DNA from: Chloroflexota bacterium
Lineage (GTDB): Bacteria; Chloroflexota; Dehalococcoidia; JACPQD01
Assembly (NCBI GenBank): GCA_016190665.1
Contig: JACPQD010000027.1
Location: forward strand, 1 to 61,553
Direction of reading: 5' to 3'
Length of the DNA stretch: 61,553 nt
Below, piece after piece: positions 16,550 through 25,000 of this stretch. Position numbers and translations under genes: made by a program. The notes under the pieces were generated by a model. The model was not told the DNA's origin, searched no databases, and saw only the letters and a program-made list of their open reading frames with translations. Every line of letters starts with the position of its first letter. Within the stretch, counting starts at the first letter, position 1.

Positions 16550-17764
16550 TTGCCGATCGGAGCGTTATCTCACGTCAAAGCGGTGGAATATTGCACCACT
16601 CCATCCGGATCCTATTGTGCAAAGTTGATTGCGGATATGGGTGCTGAAGTCGTAAAGATAGAGGAGCCAGGACACGGAGACCCCTGCCGAAGATACGGAG
16701 AATTCCTCAGCGATATCCCGGACCATGAATGCAGCGCCCGATTCTTGTATCTCAACACGAACAAGTTCGGGGTGACATTGAATGTGAGGTCCGCGACCGG
16801 CAGGAAGGTGTTTGAGAGGCTGTGTGAATCTGCGGATATGCTTATCGAAGATACCCGGCCCGGCACTCTCGACGAACTGGGCATTGGATATCAATCTCTC
16901 AGGGCACTTAATCCTTCACTTGTGATGACTTCAATCACCCCTTTTGGCCAGTCCGGTCCCTACAAGGACTTCAAGGCCTATGGCATCAACAGCTATCATG
17001 CTGCCGGCGACGCCTTCGTGCTGCAAAGCAGCGGCGTTTCACTCAACTTGGAAGAGCCGCCGGTGGCCGCGGGGCGATTCGCCGGAGATTTTGAAGTCGG
17101 AACAATTGCCGCCGTGGCTCTCCTGGCTGCCCTTTACGGTCGCGCTTCTCTCGGTGCCGGCGAGTACATCGACGTGTCGAGGCAAGAGGCTCTGATGCAA
17201 CTTAACGGGAATATTCTCATAAAATATGCCAACTGCCAGACAATCCCCACTCGTGCGACACAAAGCTATGACTACGGCGGGATGATGCCATGCAAAGATG
17301 GCTATATTGTCATTCAGGCTGTCGAGGAGCATCACTGGCAGGGTCTAGTGGAGGTCATGGACAACCCGGAATGGGCGAAGGAGGATCGATTCAAGGATAA
17401 GTTCGCACGCGTGGCGAACAAGCACGATTTGAATTTGCTATTGGCCCAGTGGCTCATCCAGCACACAAGGGAGGAAATAGCGGCAAGGGCGCGAGAAAGG
17501 GGAGTTCCCGTGGGCCCTGTTCTGTCCATCGAGGAGGTAGCAGGCTATAGACAATACAACGAGCGCGGGTTTTTTGTTGAGTTGGACCATCCGAGGGTCG
17601 GAAGACGCAACTACCCCAGGGGAGCTTGCCTCTCGACGGAACCCTTCTGGTCGCCACGGCGGGGGGCTCCGCTGTTGGGCGAGCATAATGAGCTAGTGTA
17701 TGGCAAAATGTTGGGATATGAGAACGAAGAGTTGGTCGCCATGAGGCAGGCGGGCATCATCTAA
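16550..17764 (+). CDS. CaiB/BaiF family (class III) CoA transferase
   Basis: This 404-residue class III CoA transferase starts with TTG after GGAGGAG. Family stretches are IADMGAEVVKIEEPGHGD near residue 26, VMTSITPFGQSGPY near residue 124 and AGEYIDVSRQEALMQ. The probable catalytic Asp is in GRFAGDFEVG. It is the fourth enzyme gene of the plus-strand catabolic run and is followed after 24 bases by another member. Having two family members in tandem suggests a heteromeric enzyme, as in BbsEF or 2-methylsuccinyl-type transferases, or two successive activations. Confidence 0.9.
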   Translation: MPIGALSHVKAVEYCTTPSGSYCAKLIADMGAEVVKIEEPGHGDPCRRYGEFLSDIPDHECSARFLYLNTNKFGVTLNVRSATGRKVFERLCESADMLIEDTRPGTLDELGIGYQSLRALNPSLVMTSITPFGQSGPYKDFKAYGINSYHAAGDAFVLQSSGVSLNLEEPPVAAGRFAGDFEVGTIAAVALLAALYGRASLGAGEYIDVSRQEALMQLNGNILIKYANCQTIPTRATQSYDYGGMMPCKDGYIVIQAVEEHHWQGLVEVMDNPEWAKEDRFKDKFARVANKHDLNLLLAQWLIQHTREEIAARARERGVPVGPVLSIEEVAGYRQYNERGFFVELDHPRVGRRNYPRGACLSTEPFWSPRRGAPLLGEHNELVYGKMLGYENEELVAMRQAGII

Positions 17765-17788
17765 CAGCCTACGACGGAGGTTCATCGA

Positions 17789-19039
17789 ATGCAGGTATCC
17801 TGCCTTTCTGGGGTAAGAGTGATAGAATTCAGCCTCGCCGCAGCCGGGCCGGTAGCAGGTATGTTTCTTGGCTTTCTTGGAGCTGAGGTCATAAAAGTGG
17901 AGAGCAAGACAAGACTGGACCAGGCTCGTCGAAGAAGCCATATGATCGTGAAATCTGGACCGAAGGGCGAACTAGCCGATGTATCCACTGTCATGGATAG
18001 CCCTGATGCCTCGCCCGATTTCAACTGCCGTAACCTCGGCAAGCTGGGAATCACTGTCGATATGAAGAAGCTCGAAGGTCTTTCACTCGTGAAGCAGTTG
18101 GCGAAAGTCAGTGATGTCCTGCTCAGCAATTTCCGCCCAGGCGTAATGGATAAGCTTGGCTTGAGCTATGAGGCTTTGCGGCAAATCAAGCCTGATATTA
18201 TTGTTCTTGCCTCATCAGCGGTAGGATCAAGTGGTCCCGATGGAATGTTGCCGGGCTACGCATCCATTTTCGGCGCCATTGGTGGCTTGAGCTATCTGAC
18301 GGGTCACGCAAAGGGGACGCCTAAGGAGATGCGGGTGCCGATGGACATTGTGGCGGGAGCAACCTCGGCTCTGTACATTCTTGCCGCCTTGAACTATCGC
18401 CAAGCCACCGGCAGGGGACAATACATTGACCTCTCGTCGGCAGAGTCCATTAGCCTCCTGGCTGGCGACGCAATAATGGACTACCAGTTGAACCGGAGAT
18501 CAGCCGACAAGCAGGGAAATCGAGACAGTCTTCTCGCGCCTCAAGGTTGCTACAAGTGTAAGGGACAAGATGAGTGGCTGACGATTGCGATTGGCTCCGA
18601 TCAGGAATGGGAAGCTTTCTGCAACGCGATCGGGAAGCCCGAGATGGCAAAGGATGAGCGCTTCTATGATCCCTTCTTGCGCCATCGACATCACGATGTC
18701 TTAGACAAGATCATTGAGCGATGGTCAAGCAAGCAGCGCAAGTTGGAGGCGATGTCACTGCTGCAAAAGGCTGGTGTTGCCGCCGTCGCCACCTACAATG
18801 CGAGGGACCTGTTCGAAGACCGTCATCTCGTCGAAAGGGAAGCTTTTGCTTCCACTTTCCACCCAGTTATTGGACGTCAAACAGTCCTGGCGCCACCGTG
18901 GAAACTATCGAACATGCCAGTCCGAATCCCTGGAAGCTCCCCCCTTGTGGGTGAGCACAACCAATATGTCTTTCGCGAACTCCTCGGATACTCGCAAGAG
19001 GCCTTCGCACAACTTGAGACGGCGAAAATCCTCAACTAG
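17789..19039 (+). CDS. CaiB/BaiF family (class III) CoA transferase
   Basis: This 416-residue class III CoA transferase carries LGFLGAEVIKVESKTRLD near residue 28, NFRPGVMDKLGLSYEAL and GRGQYIDLSSAES. The probable catalytic Asp is in PMDIVAGA. GGAGG precedes the ATG. It directly follows the gene at 16550-17764 and may form its partner subunit. It is the last gene of the run. The 207 bases after it (19040-19246), before the convergent CDGSH gene, hold nothing I can recognise. Confidence 0.9.
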   Translation: MQVSCLSGVRVIEFSLAAAGPVAGMFLGFLGAEVIKVESKTRLDQARRRSHMIVKSGPKGELADVSTVMDSPDASPDFNCRNLGKLGITVDMKKLEGLSLVKQLAKVSDVLLSNFRPGVMDKLGLSYEALRQIKPDIIVLASSAVGSSGPDGMLPGYASIFGAIGGLSYLTGHAKGTPKEMRVPMDIVAGATSALYILAALNYRQATGRGQYIDLSSAESISLLAGDAIMDYQLNRRSADKQGNRDSLLAPQGCYKCKGQDEWLTIAIGSDQEWEAFCNAIGKPEMAKDERFYDPFLRHRHHDVLDKIIERWSSKQRKLEAMSLLQKAGVAAVATYNARDLFEDRHLVEREAFASTFHPVIGRQTVLAPPWKLSNMPVRIPGSSPLVGEHNQYVFRELLGYSQEAFAQLETAKILN

Positions 19040-19246
19040 CTGAGACCCACGTGAGCCACAGGACAGATCGCATGACAATCCCGTCTTTGCCCTCGTAAGC
19101 GCACGTGTCCGCAATGTTCTCTCGCGCCGGGTAGATCGCGCTTGCATGCGTAGATCGGGAGAATGTCACGGGTCACGCAAGACCGGCCAGTTGGGGCAGC
19201 GACCAGAGGGTGAGTAATTTCGGTTGCACCGTCAATGACTCAGGCC

Positions 19247-19945
19247 CTACCCCTCCAAATGCTTCCCATCGCAGAAGGGCTTGTTGGCGCTCTTGCCGCA
19301 GCGACAGAGGGTGACCCGGTTACGTACCTCATAGGTGGCGCCATCTACGGATTCGATGGGGATGCCGCCGCGGACCCAGAGGGGGCCCAATTTGTCTTCT
19401 TCAGGGACCTTGACCACCCCGATGGACGGTTTGAATTCGGGCTCGATGGCCGCCCCGTCTTTCTCCCATTCCACCAGCCGCCCGGAGGGACAATCGCCGG
19501 CCTCTTCGATGGCGGTCTTCCTGGCCTCAGGGTCGGAGGACTGCTCGGTCAGCTTCCAGATGGTGCCGGCGCGCTGGCAGAAGCGACTGTAGGCGCAAAG
19601 GGGTTCGGCGTCGGTGAGTTTCAGGTCCGGGCCATCTATTTCTCTGGCCTGCTCCAGATAGGGTTTCCGGCTGGCCGTCTCGGCTCCATGGAAAGGGACC
19701 TGCAGATGTGTGGCATCGCAGAAGGGCTTGTGCCCGGAGCGACCGCAGCGGCAGAGGGCATACTCCCCCAGCGCCTCATACTTCTCACCCTCGCGCCAGC
19801 CGTGGGCGTAGCCATCGGCATCCACACAGATTATCTGCTGTGAGAGGGGTACGCCACCAGACACAAGGTAGGGGCCGTTCTCGGTCACTTTGATTCTGTA
19901 CCTGGCGGCCTTTCGGCTGTGGGGCGCACGACTGGATTTCGACAT
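19247..19945 (-). CDS. CDGSH iron-sulfur domain protein
   Basis: This 232-residue protein carries two CDGSH-type [2Fe-2S] motifs (C-x-C-x2-S-x3-P-x-C-D-x2-H). One is CRCGRSGHKPFCDATH (about residues 64-79) and the other CRCGKSANKPFCDGKH (about 213-228). Each has the three-Cys-one-His ligand set typical of mitoNEET-like clusters. Between them lies another cysteine-containing region (LCAYSRFCQRAGT). Bacterial members are thought to carry or store redox-labile clusters, but their partners are rarely known. It lies 12 bases downstream of the DUF5131 gene on the same strand, so read-through from that locus is possible. Confidence 0.88.
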   Translation of the reverse strand: MSKSSRAPHSRKAARYRIKVTENGPYLVSGGVPLSQQIICVDADGYAHGWREGEKYEALGEYALCRCGRSGHKPFCDATHLQVPFHGAETASRKPYLEQAREIDGPDLKLTDAEPLCAYSRFCQRAGTIWKLTEQSSDPEARKTAIEEAGDCPSGRLVEWEKDGAAIEPEFKPSIGVVKVPEEDKLGPLWVRGGIPIESVDGATYEVRNRVTLCRCGKSANKPFCDGKHLEG

Positions 19946-19956
19946 GACTTTGCCCT

Positions 19957-20709
19957 CTACACCAGCGCGAAACGTGCCTGGTTCGGACGTGTCGCTGTCA
20001 GGTTGGGGGGTATCTGATCCCAGAGACGTCCGGCGAGAAGGCGTCCCGCTCGCTTCTTGTTAACGCCGCCCCACTGTTTGAAGAAGAACGGAACTCCCCA
20101 TGTAGCGCAGAGGTCGCGAATCTCCAACACCCATTCTTCGCGCATGGGCCGCGCTCCTGGACCCGATTCGCCACCGACGATTACCCAGTCGATTCCGTTC
20201 AGATTCAGATTAGGAAGGGGCCCCAGCAGCGGCTCCAGCGATAGGAATTTGTGACGCGCGCTGGTTTTGCGCAGGTCGTCGGCCCTGAAAAGGTTGTCCG
20301 CGTCTTCGACGGTGACGCCCATCCACACGTTGTCTGGCCATTCAATCAACGAGTCGAGCTCCAACAGTCTGCTGGAGCGCTTAGTGAGGATCTGAAACCG
20401 ATGCCACCACGCTTGCCGAACCGCCGAGAATACCTTCAAGATGAATGTCAGCGGAACGTCCTCGTGAAACAGATCGCTCATGGAATTCACGAAGATCATC
20501 CTTGGCTTCTTCCAGGACAGAGGCCGGTCCACGACGTCTTCGTGGAGCGTTAGCTGGAATCCGTTCGCGTAGTTCTTCTGGCCCATGGCCCGGAGCCGGG
20601 GGGCCATCCGCGCTGCATAACAATGCAGACACCCCGCGCTGACCTTCGTACAACCGGTCAGCGGGTTCCAGGTGGCTTCGGTCCATTCGATGGGGGAAAA
20701 AGAACCCAT
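19957..20709 (-). CDS. DUF5131 / phage Gp37-Gp68 family three-Cys-motif protein
   Basis: This 250-residue protein opens with IEWTEATWNPLTGC and carries the three-cysteine motif C20-x6-C27-x2-C30 followed by YA. This is the signature of the DUF5131 (Gp37/Gp68) family, whose cysteine spacing resembles radical-SAM-type cluster motifs. Other family stretches are IFVNSMSDLFHEDVP, NVWMGVTVED and WVIVGGESGPGARP. These genes occur in phages and mobile regions beside a partner (TcmP), as here: the TcmP stop lies 2 bases upstream. The biochemical role of the pair is not established. An N-terminal remnant of a second copy lies at 21936-21974. Confidence 0.88.
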   Translation of the reverse strand: MGSFSPIEWTEATWNPLTGCTKVSAGCLHCYAARMAPRLRAMGQKNYANGFQLTLHEDVVDRPLSWKKPRMIFVNSMSDLFHEDVPLTFILKVFSAVRQAWWHRFQILTKRSSRLLELDSLIEWPDNVWMGVTVEDADNLFRADDLRKTSARHKFLSLEPLLGPLPNLNLNGIDWVIVGGESGPGARPMREEWVLEIRDLCATWGVPFFFKQWGGVNKKRAGRLLAGRLWDQIPPNLTATRPNQARFALV

Positions 20710-20711
20710 AG

Positions 20712-21824
20712 TCAGCCTCCGGCTTTTACGGGAAAGGTAACCATCACGTCGTCGGCGAACGTGCCCTGCCGCCTCTTGCCTGCCGGCGGATCAGGGATCA
20801 CCAGGCCATCAGCCTCAAGATCAAGGAGAGCGGCTTTGTAGTTGGCCTTAACGTAGTCTGTTCCAACGTTGTGTTCTCCATGAATATCGGTCATCTTCAA
20901 TGTCTTGCCTGCGAACGCACTCATTAGAGCTTGTTTGAGGTCGTCAAGCGGCCGATACAGCGGAAGCGGCGGCTTGGGATTGTATTCGAAAGAGGCTACT
21001 CCCTGCACGTGAGATGAGCTCTCATTGGCCATGATTCCCTTCATTATCTCGTAGCCCTTGACATGCTTTGTGACGAAGATAAGGTAGTGCGACGTCCGTG
21101 TGCCTCGGGAGTTCTTAAATCGGAACAAGAGGGAGAACTGGCCGCCTGCATCCTTTAAGGCTTCACAAATGGCTGTCATAATGGCTTGTTCTCGCGACCC
21201 TCGACCCGCGCCCCGTAGCTGTTGTCTCACGGCGTCGCAACGCTGCCCCCCAAGAATAGCGTTCATGTGCCTCTGAACCCGAGGGTTTGCCAGTCCGGCG
21301 TTGATTCGGTTGTAGTTGAAAAAGATTATGCATTCACTTCCCCAATCCTTGAGGACCGATTCAAACAAGGCCAGCGATAGACCCTTGTACCCCCAGGGGT
21401 CCATGAAGACTAGCGATGGAACGAGATTGGTCAGTCTTATGGCCTGCGCAAAGTTAGCATTCACCTCGTCCTGGCGGACAATCGGCTTATGCTTAAGTTC
21501 GGCTGCAGCTGCCAGTGAGTCGATAGCCTTCTGAAGTCTCTTGGCGCGGTCAGAGTTTGCCTCATAGAATATCGTGACCAAAGTGTCCCTCAGCACGGGG
21601 TCATTAACCGCCTGCTCGATCACTAGCAGTGGGGTCGATCTCGTCCCATCGTCGTAGAGCCCTTGCCCTGCGAACAGATCTGCATAGGCTATCTTGCCGC
21701 TCCTTGAACGGGGACCGAGCACCTTAGCCCAAGCCACAAGGTATTTGGCCACTATTGTCGCTTTCACTACCGATTGTTCCCTGGGTTCAGCGAAGAAAGA
21801 TTCCGTCATCTCCACACTCCGCAT
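20712..21824 (-). CDS. tcmP: three-Cys-motif partner protein TcmP
   Basis: Recognised as TcmP from SFFAEPREQSVVKATIVAKY near the N terminus, YADLFAGQGLYDDGT, SLVFMDPWGYKGL and IIFFNYNR; the middle part resembles a methyltransferase-like Rossmann fold. The frame is open up to 21974, but the first 50 codons of that longer frame are not TcmP. They read through relics of a DUF5131 start and of a DUF35 gene end in other frames. I therefore place the start at the Met at 21824, which has AGGAG just upstream, giving 370 residues. It is translationally tied to the DUF5131 gene. Function of the pair is unknown; linkage to the helicase upstream suggests mobile or defence DNA. Confidence 0.85.
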   Translation of the reverse strand: MRSVEMTESFFAEPREQSVVKATIVAKYLVAWAKVLGPRSRSGKIAYADLFAGQGLYDDGTRSTPLLVIEQAVNDPVLRDTLVTIFYEANSDRAKRLQKAIDSLAAAAELKHKPIVRQDEVNANFAQAIRLTNLVPSLVFMDPWGYKGLSLALFESVLKDWGSECIIFFNYNRINAGLANPRVQRHMNAILGGQRCDAVRQQLRGAGRGSREQAIMTAICEALKDAGGQFSLLFRFKNSRGTRTSHYLIFVTKHVKGYEIMKGIMANESSSHVQGVASFEYNPKPPLPLYRPLDDLKQALMSAFAGKTLKMTDIHGEHNVGTDYVKANYKAALLDLEADGLVIPDPPAGKRRQGTFADDVMVTFPVKAGG

Positions 21825-21868
21825 GGACTCCTGTGTTGAGAGCAGATTGGGGTCGGTGCCTGTTTGCT

Positions 21869-22090
21869 TTACGTCGTCGTCCGGAACTTGTATAGCGTTG
21901 CTTCGGGAGTGACGTTCTGATAAAGGACCTCTACGGGAGGCTTCGGTCCATTCGACTGTGGAGGATGATCCCATTTCAGCCCCGGCGTCTGGGAGGAAAG
22001 GTAATCACGACGTTATCGGCGAGGGGGATTGCCCCATAGCACCGGGTACCAACCAGAATTGCCCGCCGCATCCGCGAAGTGCGGGGGCAT
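21869..22090 (-). pseudogene. mosaic scar: relics of TcmP, DUF5131 and DUF35 genes
   Basis: Three gene fragments are stitched together. (1) About 21976-22080 reads GGQFWLVP and then ADNVVITFPP before a stop, matching an internal piece (DAGGQFSLLF) and the C terminus (ADDVMVTFPV) of the intact TcmP, with the middle deleted. (2) 21936-21974 reads MGSSSTVEWTEA, matching the DUF5131 start MGSFSPIEWTEA. (3) 21869-21943, in another frame, reads VEVLYQNVTPEATLYKFR and a stop, matching the end of the Zn-ribbon protein at 29412 (VEVVFEDVTPEATLYKFR) at roughly 70 percent base identity. The order TcmP-end then DUF5131-start repeats the layout of the intact pair, implying an old tandem copy that decayed. 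Confidence 0.75.
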
Positions 22091-22096
22091 GCCAAT

Positions 22097-25000
22097 TCAC
22101 CCCCACTTCGACAACAATGTCTCAAGATAGCGCAGCACGGGCTCCCGCCGTAGGTATTGATGGGCGAACTGGTTTCTGTAGCTTCGTAGACATCCGTAAC
22201 AACTCGTGTTTCCGTCGCATCCACAGTTACCAATGACCCTCTGGCGCGCAGCCTCTAGGCAACGTTTGAGCATTTCCTCGTCTTCCAGGCGAGCGACGAG
22301 GCCTGCCCCGCCTGGGACGTTATCGTAAAGGATGATTGGTGGCATTGGGTGCTGCTGGCTACCCACTACAGCGCTGAGATCGGTGGTGGGTATGTCCAGG
22401 ATTTCTGCCGCTCCCTCGACTAGGGCATAGGCGACCGAGAGGGCAAACCAAACTGGCTCTACTGCCTCCTCAGGTTCTGGGTGAAACTGGACCTGCAGCA
22501 CATCAGTTGTAAACTGGTGTCCAAGAGACACTCGCTTTAATGTCCCTCGGCAATCTTGGCCATACGGGGTCTTATGACTCTTCTCGATCTTCCTGAGCCC
22601 GGCTCCGCATTCCTGGCACACAAAGAATCCGTTCCCACGATGCCCTTCGCACAATACAACCATCAACCCTGGAGACGCCTTCTTCATCGTAATCAAGGGA
22701 GGATTCAAAGGCATGGTCACCGTATCAGGATTCGGGCCGAGTGCCCCCGCAAAATAGGGGCGTGTTGTAAACACTCGTTGAGGCCGGGATGTGGGATCCT
22801 TCGGCCTGTCACGATCCGTTATGAACCCAAAACTGGGAATCACATACTCGCAGACTCTCAGTGCGTCCCCACAGGCTGCGGCTGGCTCTGCGTCGCCCTG
22901 CCACCGAAGGAAGACATTGTGCTGTGGGCAGCGCTTGTAGAACCAGCGGTCCCACTCTTTCCCGGCGACTTTCTTGAGCCCGCACGACGTCCACACCTTC
23001 TTGTTAGCGACTAACTGGCTCGTGGGTGCAAATTCAGAAATCGCGATGCTAAGATCTCTTTGTAGCAGGACTTCGGATGCTTGGCTATGACTGGTTCTCT
23101 GTGTGTCCAACTCCACAACATCAACAGGGAACCCGTATTTGGGGATCACGGGCTTGCGGGACAGGAACGAGAGAACATCCTCATCGGCAATTGTCCTGGC
23201 TCGCGCCTTAGCCCAGTCGGCCGTGCGGTAGTCCCGTTTGCTGCCGGCCGTCTCCTCAAGTTTGCTGACGTTCCGGTAATCACTGGAGACCTCGGCCTCC
23301 GCTTGAGAGAATCGGCTTTTGTCCCCTGCGATCTGTTCGATCCAGTTTCCGTCTGCAAGACCAATCTGGGCTAGATCAGAAGGTATGATGGCCCGTAGAG
23401 TCTCCTCCAGGCTAGTTCGGTTCGCGAGGAGAAAGGCATTGAAATCGGTAACACCCGACGGATGCTCGAAGTCTCTGAACAGTGTCTCCACAGTCTTGAA
23501 CCTATCTGGATAACGCCGGAAAAAGTGAGACAGCGCCGTTGCGGCCATGTGCCGGACGATGATCCTCTCGTTTCGGAGACTGAGGGTGGGGGGCCGAACC
23601 ATGCCGCTCAGCATCCGCTGAGGCTCAGAGAAGTGGTAAAGGTCATGGGGTCCCCGGCGACAATAGGTGATGGCGAATCCAGGGTATCCTCTCCGGCGCC
23701 CAGCCCTTCCCACTCGCTGCGCATAGTTGAATGCTTCCGGGGGCACGTTACGGAGGAAAATCGTATCGAGGTCACCCAGGTCTACCCCCAGTTCGAAGGT
23801 CGTTGAACAGCTTAAGACATGGATGCTGCCCTTCTTAAACTCCCTCTGAAACTCGCGTGCCTTCTCGTGGTCGAGTTGCGCCGTGTGCTCTTCCACCCGG
23901 AGAATCCCCGGCAGGTCCGCCTCGTAAAGAAGGCGGTAGTGGTTGGGCGCCAACTCCTTGAGGCGGATCTGCTTCAGGGTCCCAGGGCACCCATGTCTCG
24001 GACACACAGCTTGAACCGACACTCCTTGGATTCGGCCACAAGTGTTACACTGATAAAGACTATCGTCATCCGTGACTAGGCGAACTCTCCACCAGTCAGG
24101 ATTGAGCCGCTCAGCGTCATCCACGCTGAGGAGTAGGCGGTCGTTTGATGAAGGCGCGTCTTCATCACCGTTCCTTACGGCGTCCCATACGGCCCGCAAA
24201 GCATAGACCGCCGCTTCAATCGCCTCTTGCTCCGGAATGCCGTTCCTTACACGCATAAGGAGTTTGGCTAGGAAGCGAGCTCGCTTCCCCATCCTGCCAT
24301 CCCAGGCGCGAAAGCCTTTCCCCCCACCGATTCGGAATCGCATTTGCGGCTGCAGTCCAAGGTCACTCCAAGTCACCGGGACGTTCTTCTCGGGTCGAAG
24401 CTCGACGGCCCTATCGGTTCTCATGGAGTCTAAAAGAATAAACACCAGGTCTTGTGCCTCTTCTTCAGTTAGCGACCAAGGATGTCCGGTAAACGCACTA
24501 GGAACCCCAATCCATTCTGGCCACTGGATGGACCACCGGACCAGGCCAACACCCTCAAGGGAGATCCTTGGTTCATCAGTCAGGAGTTCCTGATACACAC
24601 CAAGCCACGCCTTGCTACGTAACTCCACGTCGCCCATGGCCGGCGGGAAAACTTTTCTTTCACGGAAAAGGACGCGAAGGGCTCCCGCCAGTTCTTGCAG
24701 GGACAGACCCTCCACTGTGTCAGGGGCCAGTCTTTTTGTGGCCTGCAGCAATAGGTTGCGGCTCAAAATACGTTCGTACGAGTTTTGAAGATACCACGCG
24801 AAAAACGCCGCTTCCTGCCTGCCATCGGCAAAGGCAAGCACCTTCTTGCGCACAAGGTTTTGGTAAAGGGTTGTGGCTATCACCGCATGGGGACCGTCGG
24901 TGCCGTGCACCACCTCTCGCACGGGGTCGCGGCCAGCGGCGTTGTATCCGCAGGCACCGCATTTAGCCACTTGGTCGGCCCTGTCTTTGTCCGCTGGAGA

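Noticed and set aside
20251..20642. Plus-strand open frames across the DUF5131 gene
   Set aside because: Shadow frames of a well-supported gene; no family resemblance.
21825..21974. N-terminal extension of TcmP from the ATG at 21974
   Set aside because: These 50 codons read through relics of a DUF5131 start and, out of frame, of a DUF35 gene end; they do not resemble TcmP, whose own sequence starts near 21824.
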